Source: Klebsormidium nitens (taxonomy: Eukaryota; Streptophyta; Klebsormidiophyceae; Klebsormidiales; Klebsormidiaceae). Taken from it: a DNA stretch of 64,000 bases. The stretch is from NCBI GenBank assembly GCA_000708835.1, contig DF236972.1:167190-231189 (forward strand), in the 5' to 3' direction. Positions within the stretch are counted from its first letter, which is position 1. Each line of letters starts with the position of its first letter. The position numbers and the translations under genes are program-made. The notes under the pieces are model-generated. The model saw only the letters and a program-made list of their open reading frames with translations, made no database searches and was not told the origin of the DNA. Of this stretch, positions 24,301 through 34,781 are shown one piece after another.

Positions 24301-27300
24301 AAGAAGAGGTTTTGGACGAACTCGAGGTGGCAGAAGAAGGCCCTGTAGAAGAAGACGTTGGTTGGGGCCAGGCTGGCGAACAGGAGGTCGGGAGTCAAGA
24401 CGGCGAGGAACGAGGCCTCGAAAATGTTGGCATGGTCGAAACAGAGGAAACTATAAAGGAGGAGCGCCAGCACTATTCGGACAGTTTCGGAGAAAGTGTG
24501 GGCGCCCAGATGCCGTCCTCGGGGGGATCCCCCGAGGATCTCACGCGCGAGCAGATTGCACCCGGAGAAAGCGAGTCCAGAGGAACCGACGAACGCGAAA
24601 CCGCCGCCCAAATGCTCAGAGACGCCGCCGAAAAGCTGCGGACAGCGGAAGAGGCCTTGTTCGAGAAGAAGAGGACGCTCGAGGAGCGGACACGTGGCGA
24701 GATCGCGGCGCTCGGACGGTCCGCGGACCGGAAGGCGGCCGTCCGGCAGCAGAAGCTGATGCGGCTGCGGCTGGACGCGGACCTTGCTGACGTGGACAGG
24801 GCGCTCGCGAGCATGCGTGCGGAGTTCGTCCGGCAGCGGCTCGCGTGGGAGCAGGGGTCGGACGCTTCGGCCGTCCGAAGGTTTGGGGAATCCAACGATC
24901 CGGACGGCGTCACTTCGCGGGCGGTGGAAGAAGAGGGTGCGGCGGCCGGCGCTGACGTCAGTGCTGTCGTCAGCAGTGCAATTCCTGAAAGTGAGACCAG
25001 AAACACAGCTGGGGAGAGCGTTGGCGAGGAGGTTGACACCGAGGTAGGGAGCCAGTCTGCGGCGCAGTGTGGGAGCGGTTCCGGTGTGAGCGAAGAGATC
25101 GAGAGCGGACCGGCGGAAGAAAACGGGTTGGATCTGAGGGAGGCGGTGGAGATTAGCGCGACAGCTTTCAGTTCGATCGCGGTCCGGCGGATCGAGATCG
25201 AACTAGAGCGGGCGAGGGCGGAGGCGGCGGCGCTGCAGAAAGAGAAACGGGAGAGGGAGATCCAGGACGAGATTCAGGTAGGCGGCAACCACCTTGTGGC
25301 TGTGCTTTCTTGTGATCTGTAAAAGGGGTCTTTGGTGGCGCGAGGCCGACTTGGAAACGAAGTCCAGGCTTTCTTTGATGGCTTCATTGTAGCAGGACTC
25401 CGCCATTGGAAGACTGTTCCTTGATGTGTTTTTAGAATGTCGATCAGCAACTCGCCTGCAACAATATAAGTTGGAGTATTGCCTTCTTGCTGCCAAAGCC
25501 GAAAAGTGCGTCGGTCGGTTTGACGTATCAAACGCCAGCGCTGCTCACTACCTTCACCGTTGTGAGAAGACGGCGGGAAACTCTGCGTTCGCCTGAGTAT
25601 CTCCTTTTATACCACTAGTATCTCCTTTTATACCCAAAGACTGTTTTTCTATATCGAAGATCAAGCTTTTCTGATGTTTGTTTTGCGCTTTCAGTGAGAA
25701 CTACAACTCTATATCGGCCGGTTTGGGGTAAAAAGAAAAAAGACCTGCTCAGGTCCCAGTTTGATCAATTCTATTCTTTCTCGTTCCATCGCAGTGGTTG
25801 AACGACGCGGTCACCAAGAAGCGCGCCGCCATCATGGCCGCGTCAGCTCCGCCCACGCCCGCCGCCCAAATCCCCAAACCCTGGGCTCCCCTAGCCGAGG
25901 CGCGGCCGCTACCGCCCTTGGAACCCCTGCACGTGTCGGGCAAACCCTTAGAGCCCAGCCAATCCGCTTCCGCGGCGCACTCTGAACCGACTTCTGTCGC
26001 GTACTCCGACTCTTTTCTTGGAGCAGAATCCGCCGGAATTGGCAGCAGCCGACGGGAAAGTGACGTACCCAGCGAAGCCCTGTCGGTGGGCGACCAGGAC
26101 AGGCAGCAGCTCAGCAGCGGGGTCGCCGAAAAAGACGATTCCGTACGGTATTCGGACACTTTCGACCAGGCGGGGGAAAGCGAACCGGTCGCTTCCGTGG
26201 CGACGGAAAGCGGGGACGGTACAAACGCCCGGTGGGACGAGGAGGTGACTTCAGCGATGCAGAGGTCTGTGACGTCAGCAAACCGGCACGCGACTGTTGG
26301 GAAGGATTTGACGGACGGCAGGAACGCAGTGCCGGAAGACGACGTCAGAGGGGCGGGTCGTGACGTCACGGGGCGTGTCCTCGACTCGACGGGACTCAGG
26401 CAAGAGGCCAGCTGGGGGCAGGTAATCGATATGCACGGGACTGAGGTGCTCGGAAAGGAAGTAATCAGGGAGATAACCGGGGAAGTATCCAAAAACTTAA
26501 CCGGGGAAGTAACCGGGGAGGAGGAGCTACTGGAAGAGCTGCCGGAGGAGTGGTCGGGGGAGAGCACCGGGGTCGCTCGGGGGGAAGCCGAAAGGGACCA
26601 GGCCGTCGAATCGGCTTCCCTCGAAGTACTCAATCGGGCATTCGACGCGTCTCAGATCTCCGCTGGAGAGCAGTTCCAGGGAGCTGGTTTTGGGGCAGAG
26701 GCAGGCCCGGAGAATCCGGAAAGGGTGCAGGCCGGTGTTGCGAGGCCCGCGGAAAGTCGAGAGGTCCGGCGGTTGAGCGAAGCCGTGGGCAGCGAGCCGG
26801 ACGAGTACTCGGACAGCTTCGCAAGCGAGGCTGACGCGGAGGACGACGTCAGCAGCGCTCCGATGCACGACACGTGGCCCGATGACTTCGCTCGGGAAGG
26901 CGGGGAGGAGGCCGACGGAAGCGGCCGGGCATTAGCGGGGTTGGAAGATGCGAAAGGTTTGGAGGGGTTAACAAAAGGGTTAGGAAGGTTTGCGGAGGGT
27001 TTGGGTGACGAAGTGGGGGCTTGGGAGACGGAAGAGAGTCCGGGGCCAACGGCCAGTGCGTCGATGTTTGCGACTCTGAAAAGGACTCGGGGGAACGTAC
27101 TGGGGACGGCCGGGAAAGACGACTTTGCAGAAGTTGAGACCGAAATTACGGGCGTCGAAGGCTTGGAAGAGGTGGACGAGGAGCTGGAATTCGACGAGGA
27201 CGGGTTCGTAAGTGGTAGGGAGGGAGAAGACGGGGCAGAAAAAGGCAGTGCTGCTGTTGGAGGGACGGACAGAACTTCGATGCGGAAAGGAGAAGAAAGT

Positions 27301-29002
27301 GCATCGGCTGAGACTGGAGATGACATGGGCAGACTGAGGGGTGTGGGAAAAGAGCGCCTTGTGAAGGCGGCGGACGCCGTTCTAAAGGATTTGGTCGCGG
27401 CCGAGGTCGAAGGTGAGAGCGCAACAACCGCTTGGTTTCCTTGGTGAACTTGCCGTTCGTTGATTCTGGAGAAACCGCGTTTCTGTCGAGAGTACCAGAG
27501 AGCAGTCTTTGCGGAGGTCAAGGAAGCTGCGGCCCTTTTTGCAGTTTGAGAAGGGTCGGACGTTGCTGCATGCGACGTTAAAAAGTTCTGCGTTACTTTG
27601 TAATTCTCACCAGAAAGGACGAGTCAAACCCGTAGCTTGCTGTAGAACATCCTCGGACATTTCTGCAGGGGTCTTCATGACGAAGGAACCGCTGGAAATG
27701 TCTATTATAAGTAATGCTTATGACGTGTTCATCGAAATTTGATAAACTTTGCTGACTTGGTTTGCGTACCTCGAGTTGTAATCTGAAGACGCCGATTTGA
27801 AGCAAAGTGGGGATTCAACCTTTTTGCCGTGCTCTCACACCCTGCAAATATGTGTCACTTCGTCCTCGCTGCAGTCCCCTCGCAATGCAGATCCACACCA
27901 GACCTCACTTTGTATCCTTTCCTCATTCCGTTTTCCGTTCTCTTCCGCCGCAGACGCCACTGCCTCCCCGCCCGTCTCCCCCACACGCCGCATCCGCACG
28001 CGCCTCCTAAACCCCCAAACCTTGCGCGACGGCGAGGGCGCGGGCACGTCGCCGCCCAGCCCGCGCTCCCCCGGGTCGCCCTCCCGCCCCGTTTTCGACA
28101 GCGAGGCGCGCTGGATAAACCCCCAAAACCTCTCGCCGCGAAACTCGCCGCGTTCGTCGCCGCCGCTGCACGTGCCGCTCGGGATCGGCCCGCTGGGGCC
28201 GTTCGAGCAGGACGCGAGCGCGGCCGCGGCGTCGCACTCGCCTCACTCCCCCGACTCGCCCACCCGCCAGAGCCTGCGCGCGTCCTTCGAGGCCGCGCAA
28301 AACCCCGAAACCCTGGTCGGCATGTCGCGGCTGTCGGCGAAAGACTTTGCGGAGCTGAGCCGCGAGTCGCCCCTCCCGGAGGAGCTCGAGGAAGGTTTTG
28401 AGGATTTGGAGCCGAACCCGCTCGCGGTCGAGGGCGACGCGGCCTACGTCGAGGATTACGTCAGCGAGGTGCTGCGGGTTTCCGGGTTCCTGGAGCCCGG
28501 CGCGGCCGCGTGGTACCGCCCGAACCAGCCGCTCGGGTTGGACGTGTTCGTACGCCTGGAGAAGATGCGTCCGGACGTCCACGACTTCCAGCACATCTTC
28601 AACAAGCTCATTTTCGACGCCGTGGGCGAGGCGCTGCTGAAGGAGCTGACCCCGTACAAGCCGCGCGAGCCGTTGGAGCGCGCGCCCAAACCCCTTAAAC
28701 CCCCGCCGGACGCGGCCGCGCTCCTGGCCGCCGTCCGGACCCGGACACTCGCGATCTTCAAGCGGCGGGCGCCCGTGGGGCCGCTGAAAGAGGAGGCGCT
28801 GAGGTTGATGATGAAAGAGCAGCCTTGGGTCGGGTTCCCAGAGGAAGAACTAGAGGTGGGCTGCGAAGTTGCGGATCTGATGGTGAATGATATGGTCGAC
28901 GAGGTGGTAGAGCTTCTGCTGCGCGCCCAGCGGGGCAGGCAGTCGAAACGGCAGGCGCTTATGAAAGCGGGTGGCCGCAGTAGCTTGGGCATTACCCTTT
29001 AG
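12334..29002 (+). CDS. Giant TRM/CAP350-like microtubule-array scaffold with C-terminal DUF4378 and M2-like motif
   Basis: Nine exons join in phase: 12334-13102, 13650-15526, 15893-16022, 16524-17725, 18407-21816, 22956-23274, 23619-25277, 25795-27412 and 27954-29002. They total 12,033 bases, about 4,010 residues. The protein is largely disordered and Ser/Glu/Arg-rich. Basic coiled coils lie at about 883-922 (starts VRAFMIAQQKARK) and 1327-1368. A long Glu/Arg/Lys coiled coil spans about 2169-2312, and exon 6 is coiled coil. ISERVSERVSE repeats occur near 2680. YSD(S/T)F motifs lie near 2854, 3191, 3241 and 3459. NPQTL/NPQNL/NPETL repeats open exon 9. Residues about 3825-3950 match DUF4378 (YVSEVLRVSGFL, then KLIFDAVGEALLKEL). 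About 3964-3990 (EVADLMVNDMVDEVVELLL) resembles the M2 helix of TON1-recruiting TRMs that is shared with animal CAP350. No CAP-Gly domain is visible. Role inferred: recruits TON1/FOP-type proteins to microtubule arrays. The third donor (AAAG then GTCCGC) is weak. Confidence 0.82.
22372..23020 (+). repeat. Five tandem copies of acceptor plus exon-6 head in the giant gene
   Basis: A pyrimidine tract, an AG acceptor and about 65 bases of exon-like sequence recur with exon-like starts at 22372, 22515, 22664, 22808 and 22956. Spacing is 143, 149, 144 and 148 bases. The last copy is the true exon 6. All copies share the codons for EVARLEETGAIEH or a close variant. Copy 3 has lost one base and shifts frame, copy 4 reaches a TGA after about 22 codons, and copies 1 and 2 stay open longer. 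The intronic parts between copies (GACGCGTCAACG and pyrimidine runs) are also repeated, so whole units were duplicated. Confidence 0.92.
25597..25635 (+). repeat. Short tandem repeat in intron 7 of the giant gene
   Basis: AGTATCTCCTTTTATACC occurs at 25597-25614 and again at 25618-25635, a 21-bp period with a three-base spacer. Confidence 0.85.
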
Positions 29003-30764
29003 TTTAGGTGCGGAGCCCAACCCAGTGGTGAAAAGTGACGCTCGCTTGCATGCAGTAACAAAGGATATATGTGCGCATATTTCGGACGGTTTGGATGGCA
29101 ATCTGTTGCACCCTGAAACCTTTCTAACTAGATCGAAATGCATACTGATCTATCTCGAACTAAGATCGAAAGACGAAGAGCAATAAGCAAGCTGCCATGT
29201 GCATGCTTAGTGATGAATGAACAACTTTCGGGCGCGGCCGTGCGCGCCCGGCGCCGACCATGGGAGCTGTTTTCATAGCTAGCTTTACTTTGCAGACGGT
29301 CCGATTTACGCATGCTAACGTACGCCGGCAGTGCCGGGTGCAGCAATTGCATGCATGGCAGTGGCCGTCCATGCTAGCTAGCACTGCATGCAACGGTAGA
29401 CGGTGGACGTCAATTGACTCATGTAAAAAATATTGCGCGTTAAGTACAATTACCGCGCCAACACCAGCCTTGTCCTCGAGATCGTAATAGCTGGGCGCCT
29501 CAATAAAGCGATTTTGTGCCTTTCCAAGTTATGCATGCCGTTCAGAACGGCCTTCGGCTGCTGAGGGGGTAGTGACAGCTTCATTACATCCACGTCTCCG
29601 CAGCCCTGGTTAATCTTGCCCAAGAGAGCCAGACGGTGACTCGAGCAACTAGCTTTCAAATTACATGTTCGTTAATCCATACACATAGTACATACTAAAG
29701 GTGTTTTTTTGAAAGGTGTTGCTACTTCGACGCAATCCGTCATCAAACAACATTCCTTCGTCACTGCTGGCACCCTCTTCATCCTGGACACACGAAACCA
29801 TCGCTATGATTGTTTCTACTGAGAACCGATTGTCATCGAGCACGCAACCTTGTGCACCTTTATAACGCAACGCACACAACACCACAATCCAGCTACTCTC
29901 TGAATCTGAATCTATGTTTGGAGCAATTAGCCCTCAATATCCTGTCGACACCAAGGTCATCATTTTCGTGGAAGAAGCCTCACGAGCTGACCACATGCCC
30001 TTCAAGATCTTTCTGTACAGTTTTATCAACACAAACGCTTTACGACCTGATTTTATCGGACTTTGAAAGCTACCAGCAGTCATCATCCACTTCGATGCCA
30101 AAGTGCAGTTCGAGCGACAACTTGTTCCGGTTGTACTGCACCTCCAGAGACCCAAGTGTGGCAGGGGACTGCAACAATATATGAGGAATATCGGCACGTA
30201 TTCGAGAATCAGTTTGTAGACCTGCCGCTTTTATCAGTAATAATTTGCAGCTCATGTATCTTGGCAAAAATATCACGCAAACTGCTAACGAATCCTCCAC
30301 GTCTGTGCGACTACTCTCATTCCAGCATTTTGCAACGCCCGCTGCCATTGCCAAATGACTTCAACAGAGTTCGGCCAACGGACTGTCAAACATTGTGAAA
30401 ACTGTTAAAGAAAAGCGGATCAGAAGGAAGACAATTTGTCCATCTGCTGAAACGTACATTGACTTGAATAAATGCTGCCCCATCCTAATCAAGTCGTCAA
30501 CCTTTTCCCAAAGAATGGGCCTTGTTGAGAGCTGACGACCTTTTCGGCTGGTGATTGTCAAACGTATTTGTAATCCAGCCAAGCTGCGTATCAGTGGATG
30601 CGCATGCTGCAACTCCTTTAGGGCACTTTCGACTTGCTGCCTCCGTCCATTGAAAGCGAGCCAGCTCAAAGAAGACAAGTTGAGGCACCCCTTATTTTCA
30701 GGGTTTAATTCATCAAACGTGTGGCATAATGCTTGTAAATTGAGTTGGATGTCAAATCCAGCCC
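29003..30764. other. Convergent intergenic region with possible minus-strand exons
   Basis: This lies between the stop of the giant gene and the last supported exon of the minus-strand coiled-coil gene. The part 29200-29450 is dense in CATGCA, GCTAGC and TGCATG words (CATGCATG at 29350-29357) and has no coding signal. From about 30070 upward the minus strand has exon-like pieces, listed separately. Confidence 0.4.
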
Positions 30765-30813
30765 TCACCTCGCTGGACTTGTAAGACTTCTGGAAGCTAC
30801 GCTTCCTCCACAT
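30074..30813 (-). CDS. Possible exons of an unidentified minus-strand protein, or the 3' end of the neighbouring gene
   Basis: Three pieces are bounded by splice-like sites: an open stretch from about 30813 to a GTACGT donor at 30458, then 30281-30222, then 30168-30074. The first contains EKVDDLIRMGQHLFKSM. The second reads LRDIFAKIHELQIITDKSG, a coiled-coil-like segment, and joins the first in phase. The third reads LGSLEVQYNRNKLSLELHF in the most protein-like frame, but that frame does not match the phase left by the second. I do not recognise a family. They could be the missing C-terminal exons of the gene starting at 32888. Antisense open frames overlap here, so this may be non-coding. 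Confidence 0.25.
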
Positions 30814-32888
30814 AGAAGCGGTGTAGCCCTCACGCTAGATATTTTGAGCGCCGAACAGCTCTTGGACGGCATCAAAGGTATCGAACCTGGAGTCGTCAAT
30901 GAGAGCGCTTCAGTTTTGAACCGGATTTCTAGTTTGAAGCATGCAGCAGAGGAGTTTGGCAGTCCATTTTCGACGCACCGTTGAAGCTGACGGAACGTGG
31001 AGGTAGATCTGCAACGCAGATGCCTTTTATCTTATTTCTTTGGGCGGCTTCTTTGATATCTGGATATCATATTGGTTCCCTCACCTTCGGATCGTCACCA
31101 CTGATGTCAGCTTGTTGTCCTTAGTGGGTTGAATGAGCACGCCTGCAAAAACACCGGGAAATCTTTGAGTTTTTCTGACGGTCTGATTGTGCAATACTCT
31201 TGCATGGAATTGTCAGTTGATTCTCAATGGAGTGATGCGAGACTGAAGCTGAGTGACTCAACCTCTCTTTCCACTTTTCAACAAGATCGAGCTTACCTTT
31301 CCCATCAAAAAGCGCCATGAAGATCTCCTGAAGCATTCCTTGCTCGGTGACCACCACCTTTTTGGACTGGCCGCCCCAATCGCAGTTGTCAAACTTTTCA
31401 CGGGGAACAGCTTTGACCAAAGCCTTGCCCCATCTGCAAGCACCGTATCACAAGGTTAGGAATGTTGAGGAGAAGCTTCTTTGAAGTCACATCACCAGCC
31501 AACCGTGGCCACCTTAGTACCAGTACCTTCAAAAAAATTCCATATATGCTGCATTACGAACCTGCATCTTCCAAGTCATGGAATCCATATCTGGAAAGTC
31601 TGGAAGTAAGCCAGAGATGGTCTTGTTCTAAACCATGAGTGTCTGGTACAACCAACTACAATACAATCTACGCATCGAGCTTCACTTACATTCCAATAAG
31701 ACTTGCAGAGTATGCTTTGACCATTGCCCGTCTGTGGTTAGCAATCTCAAATACAAAGAGCTGAATGCAATGCTTTCAAAGATTGTGCTCAGGTGGAAAG
31801 CCTACGAAAAGTCTTGACTTGCACTTTTGGCTGCTCTTACTTTGCAAAGAGCTTGTTGCCATCAACAGGCTTCTGCTTCTTAGCCGGCGGTCCTGCCACT
31901 GCAGCCGACCCTGCTCCAGCACCTTGGTTGCTGTTGAGCTTTCTCTTCAAGCTGGCATTCTCGGTCTTCAGCTTGCTGTTCTCGGCCTGAAAAGGTAAGA
32001 CGATGGTTGGCAGCTGCCTTTGATACCAGGCCAGGCGGCAGAAAAGGTTTGGTGCTTTGTTGTCTCACAATTTCATGTGGCAGTTGGCCCTTTAGCCATT
32101 CCTTGTCATGATTGTGATGACTGTAAACCCTCTAGGTTGACGCAGGTTGGGGATGTAGCTGCTATTGAGGGTCAAAAGCTGCATTCTGATTTTGAAAAAG
32201 ATCAGAAAGCAACCTTTTTCAAGCTTGATGCAGTGCTTTTTCAACGAGAAGGATCAACTGACCTCCAGCTTCTTGTTCGTGCTCCTGAGCTCCTCAATAA
32301 GTTCAGACCCTGTGGTTGGAGTGGCGGCCAACGCCTGCAGCATATTTATGGTGGTTTGGAGTCTCATAAACACAGCAATTCGTTTTCTTATAGCGCCTCA
32401 GTTTCATATTTACAGAACAACATGAATGGTTAAAGTGTATCAAGGCTTAAAAAGGTTTACATCCTCATAGTGCCTCAATGGCGCCTCTCAGCCTTCCATA
32501 TACGTGATGGAATGTCTAACAGGAACGCCAGAACTGAAGATTCATGACATGTCTTGGCAGAAGTTAGGTACTAGCACAACAAAGAGATTGACAATGAGCT
32601 GAGCATCATACCAACTTGGACAGCACACCGTAATGCTCTTACTTTGCCCGTCTCAGGAGAGAACGCGTCTGCTCTGTGACTGCCGTTGGCCGCAAACGCG
32701 AACTGCTTCAAATTGAACATCGGCGGCGTTGCTGCTGGTACACTGCCAGCGACAGGCGCGGAAGTTCCAGCAGGCTGCACATTGGCTGCCCCATTGCCTC
32801 CGGGTGTCACTGCTGCTGCGGCAGGCGGGAAGAATGACAGGATGCTTGGAGTTGTGGAAGTCTGCTCGGCCATCACTGCTGCTGCCAT
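30765..32888 (-). CDS. Coiled-coil nuclear protein of unknown function
   Basis: Exons 32888-32643, 32334-32263, 31986-31841, 31433-31297 and 31142-31085 join in phase (0, 0, 2, 1, 2). A tentative sixth, from 31008, runs to a TGA at 30767-30765, although a good GTGAGG donor overlaps that stop, so the gene may continue. The N-terminus is Ala/Pro-rich with PSILSFFPP, loosely like a PCNA-interaction box. A leucine-heptad coil spans exons 2-3 (LIEELRSTNKKLEAENSKL, then TENASLKRKL). A PPAKKQKP nuclear-localisation-like motif follows. A compact conserved-looking block then reads WGKALVKAVPREKFDNCDW and VTEQGMLQEIFMALFDGKG. I do not recognise the family. Coil plus basic cluster suggests a nuclear, possibly chromatin or DNA-associated protein, which is inference. 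Confidence 0.6.
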
Positions 32889-33544
32889 AGTCCTTCAACG
32901 ATAAGACGCGTTAAATGTCAATCTGAGAACCCTTCTGTACTTTCTGCCGGCAAGTTCCTGATCTGCTTCCGGAATCAGAGTTTCAAAGAGACAGTCTTTT
33001 GAAGAGAGTTGGTGAGACTGAGAGACTCGTACCTAGTCCAGCACTGGCAGCAGATTTGCCAGCCGTGCTGGCCTCAGATCATCAGACGGTGCTTCATGAC
33101 GAAAAGTGGCGCGAAGGTTTCAAATTTTAAAGTCTAGCCACTCTTCTGGCGCCATCTGGCAGGTCAGCTACACCCGATACTCATTGCCGTCGATCATCTC
33201 AATCCTTCGGCTGACAACTGATCAGAATTTCACAAGCGAGCCCCGGCGGCCGCCTTCGCGGCCGGCATGGTCCCGACATCATGCATGTGGTGCATCATTG
33301 CCGCCACACTGAGTCTGCAGTGGACGCCTGGCAAGCCAAGCCAAGCTCATTGCAGGATGATGAAAGGAGCGCTCCTTAGACTCGGACTCAGTAACTTACC
33401 GGTAAGAGTTTAAGGGTACAGAAGGAGGCTACAGCTAGACTGGATCGAGAGAGCATCTGCTTGTTGAGGGGATCAGCACGGACTTGGCAGTCAAATTACA
33501 TACATCAGACGCGCTACTCGAGAAGACTGCAAAAGCAGCTTGTC
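32889..33544. promoter_or_regulatory. Divergent promoter region between the coiled-coil gene and the phosphatase gene
   Basis: The two start codons face away across 656 bases. A perfect GC hairpin lies at 33247-33264 (CGGCCGC, loop CTTC, GCGGCCG), followed by CATGCATG at 33280-33287. No exon is evident. The in-frame stretch upstream of 33545 lacks an ATG and is taken as 5' UTR. Confidence 0.5.
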
Positions 33545-34781
33545 ATGGGTTTGGCAGCTAAGCTGCTTCTTGTCTGCTCTCCTCTCGCTTATGCAGCATT
33601 GAAGGCGCCTTCCGCACCCTTGCGCTTTGCCCTTGGCTACTCTGCTGGCGTCGGGTTTGTAATAGCGGGTGCTGCCTCACTCGACATCCCTTGGCTCCTC
33701 GGAAAGCGGAGGCGCGATGGCAGTGTTCCCCTCTGGTCATATCTCCTCTTCTCCTCATTCCACATGGGGTTCAGGGTGTACGTCAAAGTTCGGAGGCTGG
33801 TCTCAGAGGAACCCGTTTACACCAAGGTGACGCCTGAGTGGTATGTCGGCGGGTGGCCGTTCGCACCAGGGGATGTTCCAGCTGGGAAACCTGCGGTTGT
33901 AGACTGCACTTGTGAACTGCAAAGGACGGCGGTGGTTGCAGATTTGCCATACTTAAACCTGCCAGCATTTGACTCGCGTGTTCCAAAGCTAGAATATTTC
34001 GATGAGGGGGTGCGGTGGTCTCTGGAGCAGCAGCAAGCGGGGAGACCTGTGTTCGTGCACTGTGCTTTTGGTAAGTGGCACTTTGGTGACCTGCTGATCA
34101 TCGCTTGCTCCTCAGTGGACCGCGATGATTCAATTTTTCTGGGGTTGAATCACATAGGTCGTGAGATTGTCACCACTGACAGTTCACCATTAGTATGGAC
34201 TAGTGCCACCAAAAGATGCTGTTGACTGCTCTGTCTATCATGGCGTCCAACCTGCTCATGACCACCTCAACTAAAAGCACGTCGTGATTTCCCCTTGGTT
34301 TCATCTGTACTGGGTATTGGTGCTGAACCATGTGGTTCCCCGATCTGGTCGTCATCTTCGATCCTGTCACCATCATCAATTCCTTGAAAATAAAGTAAAG
34401 ACTTTCTTTCTCTGACAGCGCACCCACATGGGCCTCTTCCTTGAGACTTTCTTTGACAACTTGTGCGCCCAGCAGTTCTGGGCACGAGTTGAAAGTTGAC
34501 CCGAGTCAGATCATGTTAGCGAAGTAAACCAAAGAGCCGTTCAAAGGGCATTGTCACGATTTTCTTTCCCCCTCAGTTGCTGATGTGTATGTGTCTCTGC
34601 AGGGCATGGGCGTAGCGTGGCTCTGCTGTGCGCATGCCTAGTTGCTCAGGGGGCAGTGTCCTCCTGGCAAGAAGCCTTTGCGTTGATCAAGTCTGTCCGG
34701 CCGCATGTACGAATGAACAGGATACAGCGGGAGACTCTCATGCGGTGGTGCGAACGCTATTCGCAGAATGCGAAGACATGA
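33545..34781 (+). CDS. Membrane-anchored dual-specificity (Cys-based) protein phosphatase
   Basis: Two exons, 33545-34070 and 34603-34781, join in phase 1 to give 234 residues. The first 85 or so residues hold two or three hydrophobic segments (LLLVCSPLAYAAL, FALGYSAGVGFVIAGAASL, LWSYLLFSSFHMGF), predicting membrane anchoring. The phosphatase part follows: WYVGGWPF, VVDCTCEL with the likely general-acid loop, LNLPAFDSRVPKLEYF, then the signature HCAFGHGRS. This contains the nucleophilic cysteine and the phosphate-binding arginine in a Cx5R loop. The C-terminal helices (QEAFALIKSVRPHVRMN) match plant and bacterial small DSPs such as YnbD-like proteins. Substrate is unknown; protein phosphotyrosine, phosphoserine or a lipid phosphate are all possible. 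The single intron cuts the signature between FG and HGRS. Confidence 0.88.

Noticed and set aside
12334-29002. Reading the region as several separate genes
   Set aside because: All eight junctions join in phase, with plausible GT-AG sites, into one 12,033-base frame. Composition is uniform, and no internal stop or promoter break is needed.
30745-30984. Plus-strand 79-codon frame antisense to the coiled-coil gene
   Set aside because: It looks protein-like but has no ATG, only a TTG. The minus-strand exon ending nearby is supported by phase continuity from upstream exons, so the call stays open but unsupported.
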